Source: Paenibacillus sinensis (GTDB taxonomy: Bacteria; Bacillota; Bacilli; Paenibacillales; Paenibacillaceae). From it: a DNA stretch of 64,000 bases. A model generated the notes under the pieces. It saw only the letters and a program-made list of their open reading frames with translations. It ran no database searches and was not told where the DNA came from. A program made the translations under genes and the position numbers. Location of the stretch: contig NZ_JAHCMB010000117.1 of assembly GCF_019904155.1 (NCBI RefSeq), positions 62,001 to 126,000 of the forward strand, given 5' to 3'. Of the stretch, positions 54,877 through 64,000 are shown in pieces. The first letter of the stretch is position 1, and every line of letters starts with the position of its first letter.

Positions 54877-57800
54877 ATGAAAAAACGAAGTGTGCTGGCA
54901 GTGGGCCTGCTCTTTTTTCTGTTGCTGAATACGGCATTTGGCCCGTTCCAGATGTCTGCTTACGTCTCGGCTGAGGAAGCGGGGAGCACAGTACAGGGGA
55001 ATAACGTCAATTTATCTTCGGAACAGCAGGAAGCATTGGATAAATTACCCATTCCTTTTATCAAAAATGTGGGGCAGATCAGCAACGGGCAAGTTGAGTA
55101 CTACACCGATACGTTTGCCGGGAGAGTTTTTATCTCAGATAACGGCCTGACCTATAACCTGACATCCACTCAGGAAGACAAAGGGGGATGGGCTCTAAGC
55201 GAAACGTTTGCCGGAGGGCGACCGCTGCAGATCAAAGGGCTGAGTCCTTCCTCAACCCAAATGAACGCATTTATGGGGAGCGGCCCAAACGACTGGTTCA
55301 AGAACATTCAAGGCTTTAATACGGTAAGTCTCGGAGAGGTGTTCGATCAGATCGAAGTGACCTTGAGAGCATATGGAAGCAATGTGGAGAAGGTGTTTAC
55401 TGTTGCACCTGGAGGTGATCCTTCACTAATTGCTGTACAGCTCCAGGGGGCTGACGGGATTTCTGTAAATCCTGAGAGGCAGTTGCTCATTCATACCGGG
55501 CTCGGAGAAGTCAAACTGACCGCTCCTGTTGCTTATCAGGAGATCGATGGTCAACGAGTGGATGTGCCGGTGAAATATCGGGTTGATGGCGATCGTTACG
55601 GATTCACGGTCGGGTCTTACGATAAGACATATCCGCTAATCATCGACCCGCTGCTTGCAGCCACGTTTCTTGGGGGCTCAAACGAAGAAATACTGTACGA
55701 TATAGCTGTAGATTCGGTTGGAGCAGTATATGTGACCGGTTATTCAACTTCTACTAACTTTCCGTCGAAGCTTGGATTTCAGCCTTTGCTCGCCGGAGAG
55801 AAAGACATCATTGTGGCAAAGTTCAACAGCAGTTTAACACATTTGATTGCCTCCACGTTCTTGGGAGGATCAGGGAGCGATACCGGCAGAAATATTAAAT
55901 TGCTTAACGGTGATGTATATATCGCAGGCACCACTGCATCAACCGATATTCCGCATAATGCAGGGGAGCCGCCCGAAAGCGGAAAAACAAAGATTTATGT
56001 GGCCCGATTCAACGGGGCATTAAATGAACTCAAGGACTCCGGAATTATCGATCAATCGGAGAACGTCACTTATTCGGACTTAGCTGTGGCCGATAATGGA
56101 GGAGAACCCGAAGTATTCATAGCTGGAACAACGTCGAATGCCGGTTTGGCGACCCCTGGAACTGTTCAATCTCAGATTCCCAGTTCTAAAGCCGGAATCA
56201 TCTTCAAACTGGATGGCAGTCTGAACAAAAGCGAAGCCACCTATCTCGGAGGAAACGCAAAATCTGGCACCGCTTTTGAACTTAATAGCCTGGATGTCAC
56301 ACCAGACGGACGGATTGTCGCCGCCGGAAGTGCGACTAGCGGGTTTAGCTCTGCTAATAACGGAGGTTTTACGCTTTCTGACGGGGCTTACGATAGTACA
56401 GTTGCGGGAACTGGTGCTGATGGATATATTGCCATTCTGAATAACAGTCTTACCGAAGTTACTGCGGGAACTTTTGTAGGGGTCAATGGTACGACAACAG
56501 CGCAAAAGAGATCGGTGGAATCCATCGTTGACGTTCAATACGTAACAGATGGAGATGGAGAGGATTACGTATACGCTGTTGGCTCGGGGCAGACCTATGC
56601 GGCAGGTGACTTTACAACCGGAGTAGCCATTCCATCCGATGCTGATAGCATATTTATCATCAAGCTATCGGCAGATTTGAAGACTAAGTCCGCAATGACT
56701 GTATTTAATGGGAACTCATATGAAGCTCCACATAAAATGACGATCGATTCATCGCATAACCTGTACGTTTCCGGGTATACCACTTCTTCTGACTTGCCTG
56801 TCGACGGGCAAATGAGTTATCAGCCATCGTATTCTAATGGTGAGAATGGGTTTATCGCCAAGTTCGATCATAACTTGAATAACACCCGTACCACATATTT
56901 CGGTGCGGCGAATGTTCTGTTCCCGACTACACTTGTAGCAGGCGATAATGGAACCTTATATGTTTCCAGTTCAATTACTGATTTACCGCCTTTTAGCGTA
57001 CCCTCACGAGGCTACCAGACTTCAATGAACTCCGGAGCCAGCTACGAGGGCCTTATCGTCAAGCTTGATTCTGACACACTGTTCGCAGCGGGCGCAGATG
57101 CGGAACCGCCCGAATGGAATACGGGTGAGGTAACGGCTACCGATATTGCTCCCGCAGGCCTGACCCTCCATTGGCCCGAAGCGTCGGACAACTCAGGGAT
57201 TGATGAGTATCTGATCTATTCCCGAAACGTCACATTGGGTGAAGACGTCTACAGACTGCTCGGCAGTGTGTCTGGTTCGATTAATACGTATCAGGTAAGC
57301 GGAATGATACCAGGCGATACCTATGCTTTCCAGGTGGAGGCAGTGGATAAGGCGGGGAACTGGACAACTACCCCCGTATATTCAGATCCGATTGCCATTC
57401 CAGATTCATTCGCTCCGGTCTGGCCTGCAGGCAGTGCCTTATCGGCCGCTTACACGGATAGCTACGATCATCTGCGACTGACCTGGCCAGCGGCCGAGGA
57501 CAATGGTACGGTAATTGGATACAAGCTGCTGAAGGACGGGCTGAACGTGACCGGTGCCGTCTATGATTACAGCGTTACAGATGCCGTGTATTACAGTGAC
57601 ATTTATAACCTGAAGAGTGATACGGAATATACTTTCAAAGTTGAAGCAATAGATGATGAAGCGAATTGGGGCCTTGATGGCCCAGAGGTCAAAGTCCGTA
57701 CACAGAAAGCACCGGATACGACACCACCTTTATGGCCAGGCACAGACCGTCCCAGTATTATTTATACCTCATTAAACAGCACTTTAGTTACGTGGCCGAC

Positions 57801-60800
57801 GGCATCGGATGATGAGGGTGTTGTACAATACCGCGTTTATGTCAACAACTTGACCAACCCTTCGGCTTCATATGAAGCTGTTGTTGACGGACAGACGTTC
57901 AACTATGCAATTACTCTGTCCGGAAATGATCATTACATCTTTTCTGTCAGTGCGACAGATGCCGCAGGCAATACGTCTTCATTACTAAAATACGATACTG
58001 AAATGTTCGCACAGACAGCACCTTTCGGCAGCGGCGCCGGCAACGGATCGGGCGGCGGCTCCGTGCCAAATCCGTTTATCGTCAGTGAAACCTTAAGTTC
58101 GACTTATCAAATGTACAATTCCTTAACAGAGCTCAGCACACCGGTGTCCACGTTCGGGATGTCGGTGGAAGATGCGGTGGACGTGCCGCTGATGCCTACG
58201 ATCAAAGTGTTCTTCTACAACAACGTTGCAGGTAAGGTTGAGACTAATAAGCAATATTTCAAGCTGTATGAGATTCGCGAGGGTGAACAGTTTGAAGTGC
58301 CTGTTGAAGTAACAGCAAGCTCTAATTTTGATGAACGAAGATATTTGTTTGTCACCCCTGCAGAGCCGCTCAAGCTGAACACGAAATATAAGCTGTTCGT
58401 CGGCAAAGAGGTTACCTCCAACAACAGCCATACGTTGGGCTATGACAAAGAGGTCTATTTCACAACAACTTCCATTAGTACAGACAAGGTAGTAACAATA
58501 CCGGGAGGAAAGGCTGCCTATATTGCAATCGGCTCCGAAACTCCGGACGGCACAGTGGTTACGATCCCTTCGGGGGCGGCGAATTCGGCGCTTGATCTGT
58601 CTCCGCTGGTTGACCATTCCGGTCAAGAGCCGGTTGCACGCAATCTGCCGGGAATTGACTTAAGAACCACGGTTGCGGATCTGAATCCGGGAAGTCCGGT
58701 TCTGGTCACGCTGCCTCACGGCATCAGCCTCACGGGTGGGGCGGGCTGGAACGGCCAGTTCCTGGCGCCAATCTTAATCGATCCGGCCGATACGGGGGTC
58801 GTGTTGCCTTCGGATGCGGCTGATGACGCAGTAATTCATTCTGTTGTGGAAATCGGTTCGCGTGAAGTGCCCCTGACCGCAGACCGGGCAGTACGTGTGG
58901 TATTCCCGGGCCAAAAGGGTCTTAAGGTCGGCTATTTCCGTGACGGTGTATTTACGAAGATCGACCATCCAATGAGTACTGATAGTCAAAGTGAAGGTGA
59001 CGCGCTGCCTGCTGGCGGCGACGGAGTTATTACGGTCGGAAGTGATCTGGTCGTCTGGACGAAGCACTTCACTCAGTTTGTGCTTTATGGAGATGCTTCC
59101 TGGACGCCAAGTATAGCCCCGACCTGGAACGAGGGGAGCCTGACGGCATCCGATGTCGACACAACTGGAGCGAAGCTGACATGGAGTGGAGCGGTTGACG
59201 ATTCCGGCGTTGCAGAATACCGGATATACCGGAACGGGGAATTGCTGGCTTCGACTACCGTAACAGAAGCTACTTATACCGTGAGTGGACTGAGCCCGGC
59301 TACGACTTATACCTTCAAGGTGGAAGCGGTGGATGCTGAAGGGCTTGAGAGCAGTGACGGTCCGACGGTAAGTGTAACCACACTTGGTGATTCAAGCAAT
59401 GAAGGAGGCGGCGGTACAGGCACCGGAAATGGAGACGGCAGCGGTACAGGTACCGGAAATGGAGACGGCAGCGGAACAGGCACCGGCAACGGAGACGGCA
59501 GCGGAACAGGCACCGGCAACGGAGACGGCAGCGGTACAGGCACCGGCAATGGAGACGGCAGCGGTACAGGTACCGGAAATGGAGACGGCAGCGGAACAGG
59601 CACCGGCAACGGAGACGGCAGCGGAACAGGCACCGGCAACGGAGACGGCAGCGGTACAGGCACCGGCAATGGAGACGGCAGCGGTACAGGTACCGGAAAT
59701 GGAGACGGCAGCGGAACAGGCACCGGCAACGGAGACGGCAGCGGAACAAGCACCGGCAACGGAGACGGCAGCGGTACAGGCACTGGCAGCAGTGGAGGCG
59801 GAGGTGGAAGCTTGATTTCCTCGGTGACGAGCGAAACCAGCACGGAAGGCGTGTTTACCGCCGATGACGCATGGCTGAAAAGCGCCCTGAAGAATACAGC
59901 TTCTGCTCAGCTTATCATCGACCTGGATGGAACGGCCGCCAAGAACGGCAATAAGACAGTGTCCATTACAGCCGAAACTTTCGCCAAGATTAAGGCAGCG
60001 GGCAAGCCGTTAATGATTAAGGATTCCGGTCTGGAATGGATTATTCCGGCGGGCGGTTTGCCGAATGGACAAGCCCTCAAGCTGAATGTCGGAATCCTTG
60101 ATGTGAATCAGCTATCGTCTGCGGCGGACACCGCCGGAAAGTCGGCCTACCGCCTGAGTGCTTCGGCGGACGGTGTCGAGCTCGCAACTGTCGGCGCTGA
60201 TGCGCTGATGCGCTTCCCGCTCCCGGATGGAACTCCGGATGCGGACAAGCTGGCGGTCTACACACGGAACTCGTCCGGCAGCGGCTGGACATACGCCGGA
60301 GGGCGCCAAACCGGCGGCAAGCTTGTGCTGAAGACAGGGAATACCGGGGTCTTCCTCGTCGCCGAATCGACGCGGACATTCACCGACATTACGAATCACT
60401 GGGCGCGGCGCTCCATCGAAATCATGGCGGCGCGGAACATTATTGACGGTGTAGGCAGCGGTCAATTCGCTCCGAACCAGACGATCACCCGTGCGGAATT
60501 CGCCGCACTTTTATCGAGAACGCTGGGGCTTGAAGCAGGAAGTCTTAACACATTTAAGGATGTTGCGACGAATGCATGGTACGCCGAAGATGTCGCCAAG
60601 GCAGCATCCGCCGGCATCATCAAGGGAGATGGAACTTCCTTCCGTCCAAATGATGTCATCACCCGCCAGGAAATGGCCGTTATGATTATGCGGGCGCTGC
60701 AGCGCGCGGGAGTAGCCACACCGGTGAGTAACCCGGCGGCCTTCACCGACCTGTCGGACGTGCAGCCTTGGGCCAAATCAGCGGTAGAAGATGTGTATAG

Positions 60801-60912
60801 CCTGGGCATTATCCAAGGAAGAACGGACGGCAGCTTTGGACCGGCCGATTCCGCAACACGCGCGGAAGGCGCGGCGATGCTGCTCAAACTGATGGATCGG
60901 CTCGAATTGTAA
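54877..60912 (+). CDS. Giant SLH-anchored protein with beta-propeller, Fn3 and Ig-like domains
   Basis: A 2011-residue wall protein. In order: signal peptide (to about 33); DUF7948-like domain (about 40-265; IPFIKNVGQISNGQVEYY); SBBP-type beta-propeller repeats (about 265-735; ATFLGGSNEEILYDIAVD); three Fn3-like domains (about 750-1045); an SbsA-type Ig domain (about 1070-1205); a beta-rich region with VVTIPSGAANSA; another Fn3 (about 1410-1505); 12 copies of a 10-residue GTGTGNGDGS repeat (about 1513-1638); a beta-rich domain; and three SLH motifs (about 1830-2011) that bind secondary cell-wall polymer. ATG at 54877 is 8 bases after AGGAG. No catalytic site is recognised. Confidence 0.88.
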   Translation: MKKRSVLAVGLLFFLLLNTAFGPFQMSAYVSAEEAGSTVQGNNVNLSSEQQEALDKLPIPFIKNVGQISNGQVEYYTDTFAGRVFISDNGLTYNLTSTQEDKGGWALSETFAGGRPLQIKGLSPSSTQMNAFMGSGPNDWFKNIQGFNTVSLGEVFDQIEVTLRAYGSNVEKVFTVAPGGDPSLIAVQLQGADGISVNPERQLLIHTGLGEVKLTAPVAYQEIDGQRVDVPVKYRVDGDRYGFTVGSYDKTYPLIIDPLLAATFLGGSNEEILYDIAVDSVGAVYVTGYSTSTNFPSKLGFQPLLAGEKDIIVAKFNSSLTHLIASTFLGGSGSDTGRNIKLLNGDVYIAGTTASTDIPHNAGEPPESGKTKIYVARFNGALNELKDSGIIDQSENVTYSDLAVADNGGEPEVFIAGTTSNAGLATPGTVQSQIPSSKAGIIFKLDGSLNKSEATYLGGNAKSGTAFELNSLDVTPDGRIVAAGSATSGFSSANNGGFTLSDGAYDSTVAGTGADGYIAILNNSLTEVTAGTFVGVNGTTTAQKRSVESIVDVQYVTDGDGEDYVYAVGSGQTYAAGDFTTGVAIPSDADSIFIIKLSADLKTKSAMTVFNGNSYEAPHKMTIDSSHNLYVSGYTTSSDLPVDGQMSYQPSYSNGENGFIAKFDHNLNNTRTTYFGAANVLFPTTLVAGDNGTLYVSSSITDLPPFSVPSRGYQTSMNSGASYEGLIVKLDSDTLFAAGADAEPPEWNTGEVTATDIAPAGLTLHWPEASDNSGIDEYLIYSRNVTLGEDVYRLLGSVSGSINTYQVSGMIPGDTYAFQVEAVDKAGNWTTTPVYSDPIAIPDSFAPVWPAGSALSAAYTDSYDHLRLTWPAAEDNGTVIGYKLLKDGLNVTGAVYDYSVTDAVYYSDIYNLKSDTEYTFKVEAIDDEANWGLDGPEVKVRTQKAPDTTPPLWPGTDRPSIIYTSLNSTLVTWPTASDDEGVVQYRVYVNNLTNPSASYEAVVDGQTFNYAITLSGNDHYIFSVSATDAAGNTSSLLKYDTEMFAQTAPFGSGAGNGSGGGSVPNPFIVSETLSSTYQMYNSLTELSTPVSTFGMSVEDAVDVPLMPTIKVFFYNNVAGKVETNKQYFKLYEIREGEQFEVPVEVTASSNFDERRYLFVTPAEPLKLNTKYKLFVGKEVTSNNSHTLGYDKEVYFTTTSISTDKVVTIPGGKAAYIAIGSETPDGTVVTIPSGAANSALDLSPLVDHSGQEPVARNLPGIDLRTTVADLNPGSPVLVTLPHGISLTGGAGWNGQFLAPILIDPADTGVVLPSDAADDAVIHSVVEIGSREVPLTADRAVRVVFPGQKGLKVGYFRDGVFTKIDHPMSTDSQSEGDALPAGGDGVITVGSDLVVWTKHFTQFVLYGDASWTPSIAPTWNEGSLTASDVDTTGAKLTWSGAVDDSGVAEYRIYRNGELLASTTVTEATYTVSGLSPATTYTFKVEAVDAEGLESSDGPTVSVTTLGDSSNEGGGGTGTGNGDGSGTGTGNGDGSGTGTGNGDGSGTGTGNGDGSGTGTGNGDGSGTGTGNGDGSGTGTGNGDGSGTGTGNGDGSGTGTGNGDGSGTGTGNGDGSGTGTGNGDGSGTSTGNGDGSGTGTGSSGGGGGSLISSVTSETSTEGVFTADDAWLKSALKNTASAQLIIDLDGTAAKNGNKTVSITAETFAKIKAAGKPLMIKDSGLEWIIPAGGLPNGQALKLNVGILDVNQLSSAADTAGKSAYRLSASADGVELATVGADALMRFPLPDGTPDADKLAVYTRNSSGSGWTYAGGRQTGGKLVLKTGNTGVFLVAESTRTFTDITNHWARRSIEIMAARNIIDGVGSGQFAPNQTITRAEFAALLSRTLGLEAGSLNTFKDVATNAWYAEDVAKAASAGIIKGDGTSFRPNDVITRQEMAVMIMRALQRAGVATPVSNPAAFTDLSDVQPWAKSAVEDVYSLGIIQGRTDGSFGPADSATRAEGAAMLLKLMDRLEL
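59413..59790 (+). repeat. 30-bp tandem repeat coding GTGTGNGDGS, with 120-bp super-repeat
   Basis: GGAGACGGCAGC recurs every 30 bases at 59431, 59461 and so on to 59761, 12 times. The synonymous differences between units repeat every four units: 59461-59580 is identical to 59581-59700, and 59701-59790 continues the pattern with one coding change (ACAGG to ACAAG). The array encodes a flexible linker before the SLH region. Confidence 0.95.
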
Positions 60913-61031
60913 CAGACCATGCCGCGAGCCGGCCGCCGCAAGCTCATACAAGTCTCACGAGTGAAGGCTGTGATGATAACTGCGGCGGCGCGGCTGTGCC
61001 CGGCCTTGATAAGGTAGATTGGAGGATGCAG

Positions 61032-64000
61032 ATGAAGAAAAGACACCCCTTATTTAAAATATTGATGGTATTTGCGCTGCTGTTGTCCATGGCGCCGGTT
61101 GTCCCGTTTCCAAACGCTTTCGCCTATAACAACGATTCCGCTACAGGGAATAAACCGTTCCATTTTACCGGTTACCGATACAAAGATGCGCGCAATTTAC
61201 AGATATGGTTTGACAAAGGCCTCCCGGCCGCCAATATTTCACCTGAGCAGTTCAGAATCTATAAAGGCTCCGACGAGACCGTCGCTCCGATGATTCCGCT
61301 GGCAGTATCGGCTTCAACAGATCACAATATGAGCGTAACCGGGCTTCCCAACGGCTCCAGCTATTTGTTGACCACCCGCACCGGGGAAACCTTCGAACCC
61401 GGGCAGACCTATACGGTCAAGATCAGCAAAACGCTGAGAGCCAACAATGGAGTTACGATCGGAGCATTTACGAATAACAGCGATGTTAAATTTTCTTTTA
61501 CCGTTCCGGCCGCCGACAGCACTTATTCGACAGAGGCGAGCGGACGGACGGCAGATTACTGGATCAGCGACGGTGCCTCCGGCGTTCCCGTTGAAGGCAA
61601 TCTCTGGTTCTCCATTCCGGTTCCCGCCACTAATTATGATGATGTCAAGAACGGTATGGTGTTAAAAGAGAACGGAGTGACGCTCCCGTACGATTTAACC
61701 ATCGATGCGACTGCGGAAAGCGGCGCAAAGAGCTTTGCTCCGCAAGTGAACGATGACCGCACTTATTTCTTCATTCCGCTTACAGGAAGCGGGGGGGCTG
61801 TCAGCTATGATCTGTCTCTGAACACCAGCTATACACTGGATATTCCTGCCGTTCAACTGGTGAACGGAGAACAAATTCCGGCGAAGACCATTCATTTCAC
61901 CACGACTGCTGCCGACGTTCCGTTAACGATGACCTCTCAGGTAACCGCGAGCGAGCAAAGCAGCCAACTGGTATTGCAGTGGTCCGCAATTTCTTTTGCA
62001 ACGGGCTATAACGTCTATTACAGCAATAACATGTACTGGGATTATCACAAACTGAATTCATCCCTGGTGACGGACACCTCCTGTCCTGTAACAGGGCTGG
62101 CGCCCGGACAAACCTACTACTTCCGAGTAGCGGCGGCTAATGCCGGGGGAGAAGGGGGGATTTCGCAGACGGTATCGGCGGTAGTACCGCAGACAGCGCT
62201 GCCGCACTGGATCGGCGGAAGTCTGGCGGCCGAGAATATCGGCAAGACGGAATTGACGCTGCGTTGGAGCGGCGCGGCAGATGATACGGCCGTCACCGGC
62301 TATAATCTATACCGGGACGGAGTTCTGCTGACGCCTGAGACGGTTACCGGCGATACGTACACCGTATCCGGACTAACACCTTCAAGCACTTATTTGTTCA
62401 AGGTTGAAGCTTTGGACGGTGACGGCCATCAAAGTACGGACGGGCCGGCAATATCCGCCACTATGATGTCGGAGGACGGCAATGTGCCCGGATCTTCGGA
62501 GGGAACCGGCGGCACAGGCGGCACAGGCGGCACAGGCGGAACAGATGGTACCGGGGGCTCGGGCGGTACTGGCGGAACAGGCGGTACCGGGGGCACAGGC
62601 GGTACAGGCGGTACTGGCGGTGGCGGCGCCATCAGTGATACCTCCCCGCCGGAATTTCCTGCGGGCAGTTCGTTTAACGCCACGAAAACCGGCCAAATGG
62701 AGGCGGATCTCAACTGGACCGCCGCATCGGACAATGTAGGAGTTACCGGCTACCGGATCTATATTGACAACAGTTCCTCGCCCGCATACAGCGTGAGGAA
62801 TGTTACCAGCTTCCACGCCGCCGGTCTTCCGACCGGTCCGCATCAATTGACGGTTCAGGCGGTTGACGCGGCGGGCAACATCAGCTCCAATGGTCCAAGC
62901 GGCCAGCTCGGTGGCGATTCTGACAAAGCGTTTGCGGTGACGATGAGCGCGATAAGTAAAGAGCCAGGAAACACCGTGCTTCAGTTCGATTTTACGAATG
63001 GCATTGATTTTAATTTGAACGATGTCCTTGCCAAGATCAAGGTTTACAAAAAAGGCAGCAGCCAGTCAATCTCTTATTCCTCGCAGAACTATCTCAAACA
63101 GGGGACCGACTGGGAGCCCGGAGTCGAGAAGCTTCGGCGGCTGACTCTGACCTATAACAATCTGGAGAAGGATACGGCGTATACCGTGGTCGCATCGGCC
63201 GGTATCACCGCCAACAACGGGAATACGCTCGGGCATGATTACACCTGGGATTTCGCAATCGGCACACCGGCAGATTCACCCGCAGGCGGCGGAAAGGGCG
63301 AGAAGGAGGTGCTCTCCGGCGAAGAAGAGCTGATACAAAACGCAGTGACTCCCGATGAGGTGGGGGAAACCGTAAAGAGAGCGGATCAGGCTATCGTCTT
63401 GAAGCTTGACCCTGACAAAGCCTTCAAATTGATCGACGGCTCTGACCGATCTGCGTTGGCTGTCAATCTGACATCGCTTAGGACTGTACAAAGTGCAAGC
63501 ATCGGCATTGAGATTCCCAAAGAGCTGTCCGTCAAGCTGATTGCGGCACACAAGCCGGTGATTGTGCAGGATGGAACGGTGTACTGGCGGATTCCGGAAA
63601 CTGGCCTGGATAAAACTGTTGATATGACCTTTATTGCGGCTTATCCCGATCTCACATCCATTTCGCCCGTTCCGGATTTTCTTGATACTGCAAAAGCGTA
63701 TCACTTCATCATTGAAGCGAATGGCGTCGCGGTCCGTCTGACGGGTACACCGACAACAATATCTATACCTGCGACTTTGGAGAAGCTCCTGGGAATATAC
63801 AAGCTGAATGAACAGGGCAGCGCCTGGGAGTATGCGGGCGGAAAAACTGAAGGCAACCGTCTGACGCTGAAAGTCGACCGATCTGGCTCCTATGTGTCAG
63901 GAAAATGGAATCGGACGTTTGCGGACACCGCAGGGCATTGGGCGAAAGATAATATCGATATCATGGCAGCCCGTATGGTCGTAACCGGAGTCGGCGGGAC
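61032..64000 (+). CDS. Second SLH-type surface protein with Ig and Fn3 domains (3' end outside window)
   Basis: The frame is open to the window end, about 989 residues. Signal peptide to about 33 (PFPNAFA). An Ig-like domain (about 35-160) starts FHFTGYRYKDARNLQIWF, like the protein at 53478. A beta domain and two Fn3-like domains (about 295-475) follow, then a Gly/Thr/Gly linker (about 490-535), an Fn3-like domain (about 540-625) and an SbsA-type Ig (about 635-745; ITANNGNTLGHDYTW). The start of the first SLH motif is TFADTAGHWAKDNIDIM (about 962). Length and anchor match the previous protein's C-terminus. GGAGG at 61021 serves this ATG; 61026 is an alternative. Confidence 0.85.
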   Translation, partial: MKKRHPLFKILMVFALLLSMAPVVPFPNAFAYNNDSATGNKPFHFTGYRYKDARNLQIWFDKGLPAANISPEQFRIYKGSDETVAPMIPLAVSASTDHNMSVTGLPNGSSYLLTTRTGETFEPGQTYTVKISKTLRANNGVTIGAFTNNSDVKFSFTVPAADSTYSTEASGRTADYWISDGASGVPVEGNLWFSIPVPATNYDDVKNGMVLKENGVTLPYDLTIDATAESGAKSFAPQVNDDRTYFFIPLTGSGGAVSYDLSLNTSYTLDIPAVQLVNGEQIPAKTIHFTTTAADVPLTMTSQVTASEQSSQLVLQWSAISFATGYNVYYSNNMYWDYHKLNSSLVTDTSCPVTGLAPGQTYYFRVAAANAGGEGGISQTVSAVVPQTALPHWIGGSLAAENIGKTELTLRWSGAADDTAVTGYNLYRDGVLLTPETVTGDTYTVSGLTPSSTYLFKVEALDGDGHQSTDGPAISATMMSEDGNVPGSSEGTGGTGGTGGTGGTDGTGGSGGTGGTGGTGGTGGTGGTGGGGAISDTSPPEFPAGSSFNATKTGQMEADLNWTAASDNVGVTGYRIYIDNSSSPAYSVRNVTSFHAAGLPTGPHQLTVQAVDAAGNISSNGPSGQLGGDSDKAFAVTMSAISKEPGNTVLQFDFTNGIDFNLNDVLAKIKVYKKGSSQSISYSSQNYLKQGTDWEPGVEKLRRLTLTYNNLEKDTAYTVVASAGITANNGNTLGHDYTWDFAIGTPADSPAGGGKGEKEVLSGEEELIQNAVTPDEVGETVKRADQAIVLKLDPDKAFKLIDGSDRSALAVNLTSLRTVQSASIGIEIPKELSVKLIAAHKPVIVQDGTVYWRIPETGLDKTVDMTFIAAYPDLTSISPVPDFLDTAKAYHFIIEANGVAVRLTGTPTTISIPATLEKLLGIYKLNEQGSAWEYAGGKTEGNRLTLKVDRSGSYVSGKWNRTFADTAGHWAKDNIDIMAARMVVTGVGG
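62504..62628 (+). repeat. Short GGCGGTACA-type repeat coding a Gly-Gly-Thr linker
   Basis: About 14 copies of a 9-base GGCGGNACN motif, with variants, encode (Gly-Gly-Thr)n. It is a flexible linker similar in role to the array in the preceding gene but different in unit. Confidence 0.85.

Noticed and set aside
59413..59790. CRISPR-like array
   Set aside because: The 30-base units abut without unique spacers and are in frame within a protein linker.
59307..59843. Pro/Val/Leu repeat protein on the minus strand
   Set aside because: It is the reverse complement of the GTGTGNGDGS array and has no start signal.

Overview
The window reads as a chromosomal segment of a low-to-mid GC Firmicute, most likely Paenibacillus or a close relative. 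The evidence is the strong AGGAGG-type ribosome binding sites, a Met T-box upstream of metS, a Fnr with a C-terminal cysteine cluster as in Bacillus, Zur and MntR-type regulators, the yqhP-yqhQ-yqhR-papA-efp neighbourhood known from Bacillus, and SLH-domain surface proteins with copper-amine-oxidase-like N-terminal domains. No rRNA, tRNA, CRISPR array, prophage or intact insertion sequence was seen. One frameshifted scrap of an IS3-type transposase lies near 4.5 kb.

Layout. 0-4.4 kb: the 3' end of uppP, a structured leader with a terminator, metE, and a DUF4349 lipoprotein. 4.7-11.4 kb: a divergent AraC regulator and a tightly packed six-gene operon (two glutathionyl-hydroquinone-reductase-like proteins around a MetE-like methyltransferase, then a complete polar amino acid ABC importer), probably for uptake and breakdown of an organic sulfur compound. 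11.8-18.4 kb: stress and small-regulator genes (AraC, a degenerate metallo-beta-lactamase lipoprotein, MsrAB, a VTT membrane protein, an oxidoreductase that may start at ATT, HxlR, an unknown protein). 18.4-31.2 kb: an oxygen-limitation block (scdA, nirB-nirD-nirC, fnr, adhE, pflB, pflA) tied together by GTGA-N6-TCAC palindromes before scdA, nirB, fnr, adhE and pflB. 31.5-43.3 kb: a surface PKD protein, zur, yidD, T-box-metS, a Zur-boxed zinc ABC operon, ccdA, mntR, and a secreted GHL10-type glycosidase. 43.4-48.2 kb: a patatin and the yqhPQR-papA-efp block.

48.6-64 kb: a run of same-strand genes that looks like one system. It contains a small exported protein, an ECF S-component-like membrane protein, two ECF ATPases and an EcfT. 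These are followed by a membrane-anchored Ig-like protein with an Ala/Ser/Pro stalk, a secreted Ig/Fn3 protein, a 2011-residue SLH-anchored protein with a beta-propeller region, and a second, related SLH-type protein cut by the window end. I propose that the exported proteins capture or process a ligand at the wall for the ECF importer. The substrate is unknown, and no riboswitch or biosynthetic gene in the window reveals it. This block and the dual GST-like/MetE-like/ABC operon are the best candidates for undescribed systems.
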